A stretch of DNA of 64,000 nt from Mycobacterium sp. (GCF_029961025.1 NZ_JASBVP010000002.1:1-64000); one strand, 5' to 3'. Counted from the first letter of the stretch, positions 14,371-26,817 are shown. Translations and numbers: made by a program. The notes: generated by a model from the letters alone, not told the origin.

Positions 14371-15026
14371 TCACCCCAGCAACCGCAGCGCCGCATCGAC
14401 GGCGAGCGCGGGCACATCCAGGGTCTTCGAGGACAGGTCGTGGCGCGCGCCGGCGACCTCGACAACCTCCGTCGGGGCGGCGACCAACGCCGCGGCGGCG
14501 CGCACTTCCTCAAGGGTGCCGAAGGGGTCCGACGACCCATGGACGAACACCGTCGGCACGGTAATGCCCGACAGGTGCCCGGTGCGGGTGCGTTGCGGCC
14601 GACCGGGTGGATGCAGCGGATAGGAGAGCAGCGTCAACAGGCTCACCGCCGCCGCGGCCTCCCCCGCACCGTGCGCGACCACCATGGAGGTTTGGCGACC
14701 GCCGTAAGAGTGGCCGCCGGCGATCAGCGGTCCGCCGGCCAAACCGCGGCACACCGTGATCGCCTCGGCGATGCCGGCGCGATCGCCCGCCCCCGATCCG
14801 GACGGCGGCCCGGTCGGCCTGCGCCGTCGATAGGGCAGGTCATAGCGCACCGCCAGCCAGCCACGGCGCGCCCACTCTTCGCAAACCTGCTGCAGCAGTG
14901 GGGATTCCCTGCTGCCACCGGCACCATGGGTCAACACCACCACGCCTTTCGGGCGAGCTCGTACCCGGCCGGGTGGGTCACCCGCAGGGTGGTGCACGAC
15001 ACCGGCGATCTGCTCGAGGATCCCGG

Positions 15027-15030
<4 letters not shown>
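14371..15030 (-). CDS. Alpha/beta hydrolase (Rv0421c-like)
   Basis: 219-residue alpha/beta hydrolase of the dienelactone-hydrolase/KANL3-Tex30 kind. VVVLTHGAGGSRESP gives the oxyanion region, GGHSYGGRQ the nucleophile elbow (Ser in HSYGG), VFVHGSSDPFG the acid, and ARHDLSS the His. GTG at 15030 overlaps the thiD stop (GTGA), so it is the third gene of thiC-thiD-hydrolase. Its conserved place behind thiD suggests a linked role, but none is known. Confidence 0.85.
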
Positions 15031-17592
<2,562 letters not shown>

Positions 17593-17694
17593 GGACTTGT
17601 GACTCCACGCTAGCGCAGCCCTTGGCAAGGGTGGGCACGGTGGGCAACGTGCGCAAGGTGGGCAAGCTTCGGCGGCGGATGCTCACCGGCCGGC

Positions 17695-17970
17695 TCAGCA
17701 CTCCTCCATCGCCTCGCCGAGCTCCTCGAGGATGCGGTTGTGGTGGTTGTTGGCCATGATGTGCCCGGCGGCGATGACCAGGGCCACCGGCCAGTCGATG
17801 AGCTCGAAAGCGGCCAGCGCCGCCAGGCCGGCGTAGTAGGCGAGCTGGTCCGGTCGCGGGACCATGACCTGCCCGACGATCGGCAGGTTCACCGCGAACG
17901 TCTCACCTTCGCGGATCTTCTGGACGGCTTCGCTTTGCGGAGTTCCGCGGCGCGACGTTTTTTCGACCAT
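17695..17970 (-). CDS. Small membrane protein (Rv0424c-like)
   Basis: 91 residues, same length as Rv0424c. Two hydrophobic stretches (about residues 40-60 and 61-75, [16 protein letters not shown] then [14 protein letters not shown]) and a C-terminal [18 protein letters not shown] with an acidic end and final Cys. The start follows GAAAGG by 8 nt. Function unknown. Confidence 0.8.
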   Translation of the reverse strand: MVEKTSRRGTPQSEAVQKIREGETFAVNLPIVGQVMVPRPDQLAYYAGLAALAAFELIDWPVALVIAAGHIMANNHHNRILEELGEAMEEC

Positions 17971-18052
17971 GTTTTGCCTTTCAGTAACGATGTGTTTGCC
18001 GACAAGCCGGGTGCCGCGGTCACTGTCGGAAATATGTCGATGACCGACGCCC

Positions 18053-21000
18053 TCACCGATCAGTTGCCTCAGGTCCTGGCACCAGTGTTAACCGTGCCGC
18101 TGATTCAGTTGTATGCGGTGCTGTGGCGCGTCGGCGTCGTGGAGATCGTGAAGACCCGCCCGGCGTCGCGCCGGCAACGGATGGCGGTTCTGGCTCGGGC
18201 GTACTCCGGCCAGTTACAAAGCGCGTAGCGGCGGCCACCCCCAAGGTCGCCACGGCCGCCGACCCCAGCCCCTGCGCCCAGGCGATCGGACCCAGCGGGG
18301 TGCACCCGAGCAGCTGGCTGACACCGGGAATGCTGATCAACGTCCCCATCGCCGCCAGCGAGCCGGCGGCGGTAAGCACTACCAAGGGGGCGCGGGAATC
18401 CAGCAGGGTCTGCCCCAGTTGGGCGGTCACCAGCGCGACCAGCGCCACCGTGGACGCCCGTTGCCGACGTCCGGTGAACGAGGCCATCGCCCACGCCGCG
18501 GTGGCGGCGGCCGCGGTGGTCGCACCGCGCACCCCCACGGCACGCCACAGCGCGGACTCGTCGGGGCCGCGTCCGCCACTGCCGCCCGCTTGGGCGGTCG
18601 GGCTGACCGCAAGGGCCGCCGCCGGCAACGCATCGGTGAGCATGTTGACCAGCAGCAGCTGGCGGGTGTTGAGCGGCGAACTACCGGTGATCGCGCTGCC
18701 GATGATGGCGAACGCCACCTCGCCGGCATTGCCCCCGAGCAGCACCGACACCGCCGCCTGCACCCGCCGCCACAGCTCCCGGCCCTCTTCGATCGCGTGC
18801 AGCAACGCTTCGATGCGCCCGTCGACCAGCACCACATCGGAAGCCACGCGAGCCGGGTCGCTGCCGCGCGAGACGACCCCTATCCCGACCGTGGCGGCCC
18901 GGATGGCCGCGGCGTCATTGGAGCCGTCGCCGACCATCGCGCACACCTTCCCGATGCGTTCCAGCGTCTGCACGATCTGCACCTTCTGCTCCGGTGACAT
19001 CCGGGCGAACACCACCCGCTCGGCGACGGCACGCTCCTGCTCCTTGCGCGACATGGCGTCCCACTCCAGCCCGCTGATCACCTGCTCGGCGCCGACCCGC
19101 ATGCCCAGCTCGTCGGCGATCGCCGCCGCGGTGATCGGATGATCACCGGTGATCAGCCGCACCGCCACGTCCCGCTCGCGCAGATCCGAAATCAGGCGGG
19201 CCGCCTGCGGACGCGGCGTGTCGGCCAGCCCCAGAAAACCCACCAGCGAGAGCTCCGCGGTGGACAAGCCGGCGATCAACTCGTCGTCGTCGGGGTCTTC
19301 CTGCACGGCCTTGACCTGATCGGGGGTCAGCCGTCGCCGCGCGACCGCGATCACCCGCAACCCGCCGGCCGCCAGCTCGTCGACCTTGGCGTGCACGCCG
19401 AGGGGAAGCTCACGGCAGGCGCCCAGCACCACCTCCGGCGCGCCCTTGACGGTGAGCTCGCCATCCGACACCGACGCCGAAAACGACCGACCGGAGCGAA
19501 ACGGCAGGTGCGCGTCGGGTTCGGGAAGGGTGTTCGAGCCGTCCGCACCCGCCGCCTCGATGATGGCGCCGTCGGTGGCGTGGATGTGTCGGCCGCCGTT
19601 CAGCGCCGGGGGCGCGGCCTGCGCGGCGCAACGCAACACCTCGTCGCGGGAATGACCCGGCGCGGCGTGCACCTGAACCACTCGAAGGCGGTTCTCGGAC
19701 AGCGTTCCGGTCTTATCGAAACACACCACGTCGACCCGCCCGAGCGCTTCCACCGACCGCGGGATGCGCACCAGCGCGCCGAACTCCGTCAGCCGACGCG
19801 CCGAGGCCTGCTGGGCCAGGGTAGCGACCAGCGGCATCCCCTCGGGCACGGCCGCCACCGTGACCGCGATGCCACTGGCCACTGCCTGGCGCAAACCCTT
19901 GCGACGCAACAAGCCGAGGGCGCTGACCAGAACACCTCCGGCCGCGCTGACCGGCCACGCCCGGTTGGTGAGACGGCTGAGTTGATGCTGCAGCCCGATC
20001 GGGGGGAGCTCGCCGGCCGCGAGTTCGGCGGCGCGGCGCGCCTGGGTGTCGGCTCCCACGGCGGTCACCACCGCCACCCCGGTTCCCGCCACCACATTGG
20101 TCCCGGCGTAGAGCATGCAACGTCGCTCCGCGAGGTCTGCGCCGGGTGTGGCTTCGACCTGCTTTTCCACCGGCAGCGACTCACCGGTGAGCGTCGCCTC
20201 GTCGACCTCGAGGTCGTCCTCCTCAACCAACCGGGCGTCTGCGGGGATCACTTCATCGGTTCGCACCTCGATCACATCGCCCGGCAGCAGCTGCTCGGCG
20301 TCGATGTCGGTGTACTGCGGCGTGCCGTCCGCACCGGTTTCCACTTTCCGGGCCGGAGGAACCTGCAGCGCCAGAAGCCGGTTCAGCTGGCTCTCGGCGC
20401 GCAACCGCTGGCTGGCTGCCAGGATCGAGTTACCGGTGAGCACCGAGCCGACCATGATCGCATCGACGGGTGAACCCAGCACCGCGCTGGCCGCCGAGCC
20501 GATCGCCAACACCGGGGTCAACGGGTCATCGAGTTCGGCGCGAACCGCCTTGAGGAAATTCCACACCGCTTGCCGGGGTCGTGCTGCCAGCTCGGCGCCG
20601 CGCCGGGCGGTGCGCAGACCCCCGACCAGCGCACGGGTCGGCCCGGGTCCCGGCTCGGCGACGGGTTCTCGGTCCCGGGATTCCGGCGGCGGCAACAGCT
20701 CGCGGACCTGTTCGACCGACATCGCGTGCCACTCGTGGGCCGGTGCCGGCCGGGGCGCAGGCGTCCGAACCACCCCGCGCGCCAGCAGGTATCCGGTGAG
20801 CACACCGGCCGCCGCCCCGGTGGTGACCGGCCCGGGCCCCCGGCCGCGGACCCCGGGCAGCATGAAAAGCGAACCCAGCGCCGAGGCGGCGGTGGATAGC
20901 TCGATACCTCGTCGGGTCGCCGACTTGGCCGCGGGCAGGGCGTGCAGCACCCGCCAGGCACCGGCGAGATCGGCCAGTATCAGGTCCGCATACCAGGGCG

Positions 21001-22615
21001 GGGGACCGGTGCCGGGCGCCGGCATGATGCCCAACGACAGGTCTGCCGACGAGAGCGCGCGGGTGCCGGCCGATGACAGCACCGCCACCGTGTGCCCGGC
21101 CTGCTGTAAGGCGATGACGGCGGCGGCCAGCGCGTCATCGATCGAGCCGTTGTCGAGTTTCCGGATCTCGTCGAAAGAGGGCGCCAATTCACCTAGTTCG
21201 GCGACGTCGACCGTGACCAGGTCCAGTCCGGATCGGCGGGCCTCCGCCATCACCGCCGACGCCAGCGGCTCGTGTGCCGGGCAGATCAACGCCTGGATGT
21301 CACCGGGCTCGCCCGATTGTCGTACCGGCATGCCGGGCACCGGATGCCAGCCGGGGCCCAGGTCGCGGTGCGTGAGCAGGCTCTGTGCGCTGTGCCAGGC
21401 CGCCGCAACCTCGTCCTCACGGGCGCCCCGGATGCGCAGTACCCGCAATTGGTCCCGGCACAGCACCCGGGGGTCGATGACAAGGGCGTCGACCCGATCC
21501 AGGCGGCGCAGGCTATCCAGCCGCAGCGGCAAGACCCGGTGCTGGTCGGCCAGGCCGCGTCCGAGGGTGGCGGCGAACGATTCCCGGGTGGCTTTCATCG
21601 CCTTGGGCACGGCCACCAGCGCCGCGGTAGCGGCCATGTCCACCCGGCGGGTGGCGGCCCCCACGGCCGCGGCGCCGATCGCCTGGATCCACGCGCTGCG
21701 CTGAATGTGGCGTTCGACGGGACCGGGGGGCACCGGCACCGGCCGCCGCGGCGGATGAAAAGCGCGGTTGTCGGCATAACGGGCCAGCTGGGGCTCGTGT
21801 CGGGCCCACGCCTGGGCCGCGGCGCGGCATTCGGCGGCTTTGAGCATCTCGGTCATCAGATCCACCAGCATTGCCGCCGGTGACAGGGTCACGGTGTGCG
21901 CGGCGGCCATGGCCAGCGTCAGCACGGTGTCGGTTGCGGGCTTGCCGATGCGATTCTCGAGCAGGCTGCGCAGCCGCGGCTGCAGGCTCACGGCCGCCAC
22001 GGCGGCTTCGACGCTGTTCGGGAGCCGCGGCCAGCGCAATGCCCGGCCAACCACCGTTGCGCTCAGCCCGGCCGCGTTGACGCCGACCGTGAGCAATCTA
22101 GCCGCCAGCAGCAGCCCGTCGCCCGGCAAAGGTTCCGGGTGGGCAGCACGCTGGCCGTCCACCGGCGTCGGGGAGCGGTGAGCGCGTTTCTCGGCGTTCG
22201 CGACGGCACGACACAGCTCACCCAACGACGGGTGGTCGTCGCCGAGGCCGACGACCACCCGCGACAACGGGTAGTTCAGACTCACCGAGGTGACCCCGGG
22301 AAGGTCCCGGACCGCCTCGAGCACAGTCCGGCCGAGCTCGGCGCCGTCAGCGCCGCCAAGTCCGCGTACCTCGACCCAGGCGCGGCCATCGCCCCGCGCG
22401 CAGTGCCGGCCCAGCGCCGGGGCAAGCTCGTGGGAGAACGCTTTGGCACCCTGCCGCAACGGAATGGCGGCGATAGCGACGCCGGCCGTGGCCAGTGAGG
22501 TTGCGGCCGTTGTGGCGGTTTGCACCGATGCGCCGGCCAGCGCGGACGTCGCTTGAATGCCCGTCGCGACGGCACGCAGCGGCAGGAACCTTCGCACGGA
22601 CCCGACGGTACCCAA
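18053..22615 (-). CDS. ctpH: Large P-type cation ATPase CtpH
   Basis: 1520 residues, matching the unusually long mycobacterial CtpH (about 1540). The N-terminal half (about 1-650) contains an extended region with low-similarity transmembrane segments found only in the CtpH/CtpI group. The C-terminal half is a standard P-type ATPase: TGES actuator loop near 810, phosphorylation motif CFDKTGTLSEN with Asp at about 967, and hinge GDGSNDAAAI near 1225, followed by C-terminal membrane helices. The transported ion has not been settled; calcium or another divalent ion has been proposed for relatives. Twenty bases separate it from the upstream membrane protein gene on the same strand, so they are probably co-transcribed. 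Confidence 0.92.
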   Translation of the reverse strand: MGTVGSVRRFLPLRAVATGIQATSALAGASVQTATTAATSLATAGVAIAAIPLRQGAKAFSHELAPALGRHCARGDGRAWVEVRGLGGADGAELGRTVLEAVRDLPGVTSVSLNYPLSRVVVGLGDDHPSLGELCRAVANAEKRAHRSPTPVDGQRAAHPEPLPGDGLLLAARLLTVGVNAAGLSATVVGRALRWPRLPNSVEAAVAAVSLQPRLRSLLENRIGKPATDTVLTLAMAAAHTVTLSPAAMLVDLMTEMLKAAECRAAAQAWARHEPQLARYADNRAFHPPRRPVPVPPGPVERHIQRSAWIQAIGAAAVGAATRRVDMAATAALVAVPKAMKATRESFAATLGRGLADQHRVLPLRLDSLRRLDRVDALVIDPRVLCRDQLRVLRIRGAREDEVAAAWHSAQSLLTHRDLGPGWHPVPGMPVRQSGEPGDIQALICPAHEPLASAVMAEARRSGLDLVTVDVAELGELAPSFDEIRKLDNGSIDDALAAAVIALQQAGHTVAVLSSAGTRALSSADLSLGIMPAPGTGPPPWYADLILADLAGAWRVLHALPAAKSATRRGIELSTAASALGSLFMLPGVRGRGPGPVTTGAAAGVLTGYLLARGVVRTPAPRPAPAHEWHAMSVEQVRELLPPPESRDREPVAEPGPGPTRALVGGLRTARRGAELAARPRQAVWNFLKAVRAELDDPLTPVLAIGSAASAVLGSPVDAIMVGSVLTGNSILAASQRLRAESQLNRLLALQVPPARKVETGADGTPQYTDIDAEQLLPGDVIEVRTDEVIPADARLVEEDDLEVDEATLTGESLPVEKQVEATPGADLAERRCMLYAGTNVVAGTGVAVVTAVGADTQARRAAELAAGELPPIGLQHQLSRLTNRAWPVSAAGGVLVSALGLLRRKGLRQAVASGIAVTVAAVPEGMPLVATLAQQASARRLTEFGALVRIPRSVEALGRVDVVCFDKTGTLSENRLRVVQVHAAPGHSRDEVLRCAAQAAPPALNGGRHIHATDGAIIEAAGADGSNTLPEPDAHLPFRSGRSFSASVSDGELTVKGAPEVVLGACRELPLGVHAKVDELAAGGLRVIAVARRRLTPDQVKAVQEDPDDDELIAGLSTAELSLVGFLGLADTPRPQAARLISDLRERDVAVRLITGDHPITAAAIADELGMRVGAEQVISGLEWDAMSRKEQERAVAERVVFARMSPEQKVQIVQTLERIGKVCAMVGDGSNDAAAIRAATVGIGVVSRGSDPARVASDVVLVDGRIEALLHAIEEGRELWRRVQAAVSVLLGGNAGEVAFAIIGSAITGSSPLNTRQLLLVNMLTDALPAAALAVSPTAQAGGSGGRGPDESALWRAVGVRGATTAAAATAAWAMASFTGRRQRASTVALVALVTAQLGQTLLDSRAPLVVLTAAGSLAAMGTLISIPGVSQLLGCTPLGPIAWAQGLGSAAVATLGVAAATRFVTGRSTPEPEPPSVAGATPGGSSRSPRRRRATAPHTTESAARLTLVPGPEATDR

Positions 22616-22635
22616 TCCTTACTCGGCGGCGGCCG

Positions 22636-23073
22636 CTAACGACGGGCCCCGGCGCGCGACCGGGCGGTCGGTGTTGTCCTCTTGGCCGCGGCAGTTGCCT
22701 TCTTCTGGGGCACCGATTTGGCGGGCTCTGCCGTTTTCGCCACCGCCGTCACCGGTGTGGCCGTCCCGTTGCGACGCTGGCTGAGGTGCCGCAACAGCAA
22801 CGCGGCACCGCCCACCGTCAACACCACCGGCCACTCGAGCACACCGGTAACACCGAGCGCGCCCAGGGTCAACGCGGCCGCGGGCGTGGAGTGACTTCCG
22901 CTTTTCACGCCGCTTTTCACGCCGCGCCGCACGCCTTCCGCGGCACCGGTCACCCCCCCGATAACGGCGCTCACCGCAGCACCGCCCACGGCGCCCGCGG
23001 CCTCGGTGGTCACCTCCGCTGCCCGACCCACCGTTCGACCCACGCTGCGAATCGCGCCGTCGACGACACCCAT
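22636..23073 (-). CDS. Gly/Ala-rich membrane-associated protein (Rv0426c-like)
   Basis: 145 residues. The N-terminal half is rich in Gly, Ala and Val with a glycine-zipper-like pattern (AAGAVGGAAVSAVIGGVTGAA), followed by a hydrophobic hairpin about residues 65-92 and a Lys/Arg/Thr-rich tail (QKKATAAAKRTTPTARSR). Start ATG has AGGGAG upstream. Placed directly before ctpH as in M. tuberculosis; a role in assisting the pump is only an inference. Confidence 0.8.
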   Translation of the reverse strand: MGVVDGAIRSVGRTVGRAAEVTTEAAGAVGGAAVSAVIGGVTGAAEGVRRGVKSGVKSGSHSTPAAALTLGALGVTGVLEWPVVLTVGGAALLLRHLSQRRNGTATPVTAVAKTAEPAKSVPQKKATAAAKRTTPTARSRAGARR

Positions 23074-23262
23074 GATCTGCTCACTCCCTGTGCCTTAGTC
23101 AGCCCCGCTGCAATCTCAGCTAGGGACGGTATACCCGCAAACGGGCAAATTCCATGCCATCAGAATATTCTGTTCAGATCGCATAAATCGAGCGCTTCGC
23201 CCCGACTCGCCACGAAGAAAACCGCAAACATGCGCGACCGTCTGGCGGTGATGTGCCGCGGC

Positions 23263-24084
23263 TCACCCGAGTCGAACGTCAACTAGCACCGGCACGTGGT
23301 CGCTGGGCGCCTTGCCCTTGCGCTCCTCGCGGACGATCCGCGCGGCGGTCACCCGGGCCGCCAGCGCCGGCGAGGCCAGGATGAAGTCGATGCGCATACC
23401 CCGGTCCTTGGGGAAGCTCAGCTGGGTGTAATCCCAATAGGTGTAGACTCCCGGGCCCGGTGCGAAAGGCCTTACCACGTCAGTGAATTGAGCATCAATG
23501 ATGGCATTGAACGCCTTGCGCTCCGGCTCGGAGACATGGGTACGGCCGTGGTAGAACTCGACGCTCCAGACGTCCTCGTTCGTCGGGGCGATATTCCAGT
23601 CGCCGGCCAACGCGATCGGTGCCGACGGGTCGTCACGTAGCCAGCCTTCCGCTGTATCACGAAGCGCGGCAAGCCAATCCAGCTTGTAGGTGTAGTGCGG
23701 GTCGTCTAGGGTCCGGCCGTTGGGCACGTAGAGGCTCCACACCCGAACACCGGCGCAGCTGGCCGCCAAGGCGCGAGCTTCCGCAGCGGCCTTCCCCTCC
23801 GGGCTGTTGCGCCAGGCGGGCTGACCGGCGAACCCGACCTCGACGTCGCGCAGCCCGACACGAGAGGCGATCGCCACACCGTTCCACTGGTTGAAGCCGA
23901 CATGTGCGACCTCGTAGCCCAGTTCGACAAACGGCAGGGCGGGGAACTGGTCATCGGCGCACTTGGTCTCCTGCATGGCCAGCACATCCACCTCGGCGCG
24001 CCCCAGCCAGTCAAGGACCCGCCCCAGGCGGGTGCGAATCGAGTTCACATTCCAGGTGGCCAGCCGTAACGTTCCCTCTGGCAT
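23263..24084 (-). CDS. xthA: Exodeoxyribonuclease III / AP endonuclease XthA
   Basis: 273-residue base-excision-repair nuclease. Catalytic motifs of the exonuclease-endonuclease-phosphatase fold: [21 protein letters not shown] (metal Glu), WSLYVPNGR, AGDWNIAPT and C-terminal SDHVPVLVD. The start ATG at 24084 lies inside the end of the upstream gene (74-bp overlap); the conserved fold begins only six residues later, so the overlap is real or the upstream gene ends in a diverged tail. Confidence 0.92.
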   Translation of the reverse strand: MPEGTLRLATWNVNSIRTRLGRVLDWLGRAEVDVLAMQETKCADDQFPALPFVELGYEVAHVGFNQWNGVAIASRVGLRDVEVGFAGQPAWRNSPEGKAAAEARALAASCAGVRVWSLYVPNGRTLDDPHYTYKLDWLAALRDTAEGWLRDDPSAPIALAGDWNIAPTNEDVWSVEFYHGRTHVSEPERKAFNAIIDAQFTDVVRPFAPGPGVYTYWDYTQLSFPKDRGMRIDFILASPALAARVTAARIVREERKGKAPSDHVPVLVDVRLG

Positions 24085-24982
24085 GGCTGTCAGCGTACGA
24101 CGCCACCGGATAGTAACGGCCGCGATGGTGCAGGGTGAATCCCAGGGAGTCGACGAGGCCGTTCGCGGTGGTGTTTTCGTCGGCAACACGCACGTAGCCA
24201 CGGGTGGCGCCACGATCCGCGCCCCAGGCCAGCAGCGCCTCACACAGCCTGGTCAGGTGCTCGGATCCACCCGGCGCAGCCGCCACGGTGACCGACGACA
24301 GGCCCACCCAGCGGGTGCCGTCGGGAGCCTCGGTCACCGCAGCTCGCCCGACTGCGATACCGGCGCAGACGCCGAACACCACCTCCCCGTCGAGGACCGC
24401 GGTCAGCACATCGACGGGTATGGCGCGGTGGTAGAGCCGCAGCCAGGTGTCGTCGGGGCGGGCGGCCAAGGTGACCGAGGGGTGCGGCTTGCCTGCCGAC
24501 ACGTCGCGCACCAACATCCGGTTCGGGCGTTCGCCGGCGCCGGGAAGACCCAGCAAGCGGTCCGCGATGGCCAGCCGCGGTGTCAGGCCCCGGTGCCGAT
24601 ACCAGTCGACAATCGCCGGGATGGTCCGGTAATCAGCCGAAACATCCAGCGGCACTGCGGAATTAGCACGCAACGTGATACCGTGTCCGGCGCGCAGCAG
24701 CCAGCCGTCTACCGACTGCTGCTCGATGCCGGGCCAGGCCAAAGCGGCGGCGTGCTCCAGCGCACGGATGTGGGCGTTTCGCACCGGGGTGGCGGTCAAT
24801 GCCCGCAGCGCCACCACGTCCGCGGTTTGGATTTCCACGACCTTGCCGGTCTTGGTGCGCAGTCGCACTACCGGATCGATAGCCAGCAGATGGCCCACCG
24901 CATCGGTCAGCGGCGGGATCGACCCCGCCGGCCGGCGGTAACGCACCGTTACCCGGGTGCCCGGCGCGGGCCAGGAGATCAT
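24011..24982 (-). CDS. GNAT-family acetyltransferase (Rv0428c-like)
   Basis: 323 residues. An N-terminal SH3-like beta domain (about 1-60) precedes a GNAT domain, with the acetyl-CoA region around [21 protein letters not shown] (split here only for description) and the late [26 protein letters not shown] segment typical of GNAT beta5-alpha4. ATG at 24982 overlaps the def stop (ATGA). The last 25 residues read through the start of xthA. Substrate unknown. Confidence 0.85.
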   Translation of the reverse strand: MISWPAPGTRVTVRYRRPAGSIPPLTDAVGHLLAIDPVVRLRTKTGKVVEIQTADVVALRALTATPVRNAHIRALEHAAALAWPGIEQQSVDGWLLRAGHGITLRANSAVPLDVSADYRTIPAIVDWYRHRGLTPRLAIADRLLGLPGAGERPNRMLVRDVSAGKPHPSVTLAARPDDTWLRLYHRAIPVDVLTAVLDGEVVFGVCAGIAVGRAAVTEAPDGTRWVGLSSVTVAAAPGGSEHLTRLCEALLAWGADRGATRGYVRVADENTTANGLVDSLGFTLHHRGRYYPVASYADSHARGNVTAGHLECELDSHPPGAGP

Positions 24983-25575
24983 CCGTGCCCGAACGGGTCG
25001 GGTCCCTCGCCCGGGGTCCACGACAGGCCCGGAACCCCCCAGCCGTGGGCCTTGATGGCCCGTTTGGCGGCCCGCGCATACCGGCCGACGAGGCGGTCCA
25101 AATACAGGTAGCCGTCAAGGTGTCCGGTTTCGTGCTGCAGCATCCGCGCGAAAAGCCCGGTGCCCTCGATGGCGATCGGGTTGCCCTCGGCATCCAGTCC
25201 GGTGACCCGCGCCCACTTCGCCCGACCGGTCGGGAATGACTCGCCGGGAACCGACAGGCATCCTTCTTCGTCGGTCTCCGGGTCCGGCATGGTCTCGGGT
25301 ATCTCGGAGGTCTCAAGTACCGGGTTGATCACTACGCCCCGGCGACGCGCGGACTGCCCGCGCTCGTCTGCGCAGTCGTAGACGAACACCCGCAGGCCCA
25401 CCCCGATCTGGTTGGCGGCCAGGCCAACCCCGTAGGCGGCGTCCATGGTGTCGTACATGGTGGCGATCAGATCGCCCAGCTCGGCAGGCAGCGAGCCGTC
25501 GGCGCCAACCGGGACGGGAGTCGTCGGGGTGCGCAGGACCGGATCTCCGACGATGCGAATGGGGACAACAGCCAT
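24979..25575 (-). CDS. def: Peptide deformylase
   Basis: Removes the formyl group from nascent proteins. 198 residues (M. tuberculosis 197). The three family motifs are present: [15 protein letters not shown] (metal Cys) and QHETGHLDG (HEXXH with both His). Start ATG at 25575 gives [14 protein letters not shown], the usual N-terminus; an upstream TAGGCT 8 nt away suggests a leaderless message. First of def-GNAT-xthA, all coupled by overlap. Confidence 0.95.
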   Translation of the reverse strand: MAVVPIRIVGDPVLRTPTTPVPVGADGSLPAELGDLIATMYDTMDAAYGVGLAANQIGVGLRVFVYDCADERGQSARRRGVVINPVLETSEIPETMPDPETDEEGCLSVPGESFPTGRAKWARVTGLDAEGNPIAIEGTGLFARMLQHETGHLDGYLYLDRLVGRYARAAKRAIKAHGWGVPGLSWTPGEGPDPFGHG

Positions 25576-25589
25576 GATCGCCAAGCCTA
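25576..25589 (-). promoter_or_regulatory. Possible leaderless promoter -10 (TAGGCT) of def
   Basis: Minus-strand TAGGCT (25589-25584) stands 8 nt from the def ATG. Confidence 0.35.
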
Positions 25590-25593
25590 AGCC

Positions 25594-25637
25594 GGGCGAC
25601 GATGCCGGCCGCACAGCGGCCGGAGGAGGAGCACGGC
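25594..25637 (+). repeat. MIRU-like hairpin element, single copy
   Basis: Sequence gggcgacgatgccggccgc, then aca, then gcggccggaggaggagc. The 8-bp stem CCGGCCGC/GCGGCCGG with loop aca matches the family at 35858-36028 but with both stem strands changed together. It sits just upstream of def in the divergent space before the Rv0430-like gene. Confidence 0.7.
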
Positions 25638-25788
25638 CACCCCCGCGCAGCGACGAGTGGCCGATGCGCCATCGGGCCGGGCGTGTCGTGGCCCAGGGTC
25701 ACGGCGCCGCCGCCGTGGCCGTGGTTGAATATTCGCCGAAACAAAGCCGATTAATCAGAATTCACCAGACGGTTCCAGGGGAAGCGAT

Positions 25789-26097
25789 ATGGATAGCGCC
25801 ATGGCGCGGGCAAATCGATCGGGGGACGACTCTGAAATCACCGACGGGCTAACACGCCGGGAACGCGACATCCTGGCATTCGAACGCCAATGGTGGAAAT
25901 ACTCCGGCGCTAAAGAAGAAGCGATCAAGGAGTTGTTCTCGATGTCGGCGACGCGCTACTACCAGGTGCTCAACGCCCTCGTCGACCGGCCGGAGGCGCT
26001 TGCGGCCGACCCGATGCTGGTGAAGAGGCTCCGACGACTACGTGCCAGCCGGCAAAAGGCGCGGGCCGCGCGGCGGCTCGGCTTCGAGGTCACCTGA
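25789..26097 (+). CDS. DUF3263 protein (Rv0430-like)
   Basis: 102 residues, predicted helical and basic. The conserved DUF3263 core is visible: TRRERDILAFERQWW, then KEEAIKELFSMSATRYYQVL, a helix-turn-helix-like segment, and NALVDRPEALAADPMLVKRL with a basic tail. ATG at 25789 has GGGGAAG upstream. Members are widespread in actinobacteria and may bind DNA; no function is firmly assigned. Confidence 0.85.
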   Translation: MDSAMARANRSGDDSEITDGLTRRERDILAFERQWWKYSGAKEEAIKELFSMSATRYYQVLNALVDRPEALAADPMLVKRLRRLRASRQKARAARRLGFEVT

Positions 26098-26116
26098 GGC
26101 CGCTTTGCGGTCTACG

Positions 26117-26150
26117 GTCCGCTTCTGGATACAGTCCGCTTCTGGATACA
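26117..26150 (+). repeat. 17-bp tandem duplication including the virR -10 hexamer
   Basis: Two perfect 17-bp units (gtccgcttctggataca) at 26117-26133 and 26134-26150. Each, with the following gt, creates TACAGT; only the second is correctly spaced to the virR ATG. Confidence 0.85.
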
Positions 26151-26159
26151 GTGGGCCCG
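26147..26159 (+). promoter_or_regulatory. Leaderless promoter -10 (TACAGT) of virR
   Basis: TACAGT at 26147-26152, 7 nt, ATG at 26160. An identical hexamer at 26130-26135 is a duplicate. Confidence 0.55.
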
Positions 26160-26630
26160 ATGAACGAGCGCATCCCGGATTCTTCGGGGCTCCCGTTGCG
26201 GGCCATGGTGATGGTGCTGCTGTTCTTAGGTGTCATCTTTTTGTTGCTCGGCTGGCAGGCCATGAACTCGGGCGGGAGCGCCGACGACGACTCGTCGCGG
26301 GCGGCCGCCGTCACCACGACCACCACCCGGCCGTCGCCACCAGCGACACCTGCGGCCCGGCAGGCGGCGGTACGGGTGTACAACATCTCCGGGCAAGACG
26401 GCGTGGCCGGGCGCACCGCTAACGAACTCAAAGCGGCCGGTTTCAACGTCACCGATATCGGCAACTTGTCCCTGCCCGATGTCTCGGTCACCACGGTGTA
26501 TTTCACCAATGCCGACAGTGAGCGCGCCACCGCGGAAGCCGTCGGCCAGAGGCTCGGGGCAGCGGTCGAACCGCGGATACCCGAAGTGGCCGACCAGCCG
26601 CCGGGTGTCATCGTCGTGGTGGCCCGCTGA
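26160..26630 (+). CDS. virR: VirR, LytR_C-domain membrane protein
   Basis: 156 residues (Rv0431 164). A short cytoplasmic N-terminus, one transmembrane helix (about residues 13-33, MVMVLLFLGVIFLLLGW), a Thr/Ser/Pro-rich linker and a LytR_C domain (VRVYNISGQDGVAGRTANEL to the end). In M. tuberculosis this protein restrains membrane-vesicle release and affects cell-wall architecture. ATG at 26160 rather than the GTG at 26151 is supported by the 7-nt spacing to TACAGT. Confidence 0.88.
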   Translation: MNERIPDSSGLPLRAMVMVLLFLGVIFLLLGWQAMNSGGSADDDSSRAAAVTTTTTRPSPPATPAARQAAVRVYNISGQDGVAGRTANELKAAGFNVTDIGNLSLPDVSVTTVYFTNADSERATAEAVGQRLGAAVEPRIPEVADQPPGVIVVVAR

Positions 26631-26655
26631 GTTCCATTGCCCTGGCACCCGGCTG

Positions 26656-26808
26656 TCCTCAGCGGGCCGTCCCGGCCCGCATCGTCGCCGGACTGAACCC
26701 GCTGATCCCGCTCCTCAGCGGGCCGTCCCGGCCCGCATCGTCGCCGGACTGAACCCGCTGATCCCGCTCCTCAGCGGGCCGTCCCGGCCCGCTTCGTCGC
26801 CGGGATAG
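26656..26808 (-). repeat. MIRU-like 56-bp tandem repeat, about 2.6 copies
   Basis: Units start at 26656, 26712 and 26768 (third partial, one change). Each contains the hairpin GCGGGCC gtccc GGCCCGC. On the minus strand the core reads gcgacgatgcgggcc, the same family as 25594-25637 and 35858-36028. It fills the space between virR and sodC and ends just before the sodC -10. Confidence 0.85.
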
Positions 26809-26817
26809 GCTCTCGAT
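26806..26817 (+). promoter_or_regulatory. Leaderless promoter -10 (TAGGCT) of sodC
   Basis: TAGGCT at 26806-26811, 6 nt, ATG at 26818; the repeat array borders it directly. Confidence 0.45.
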
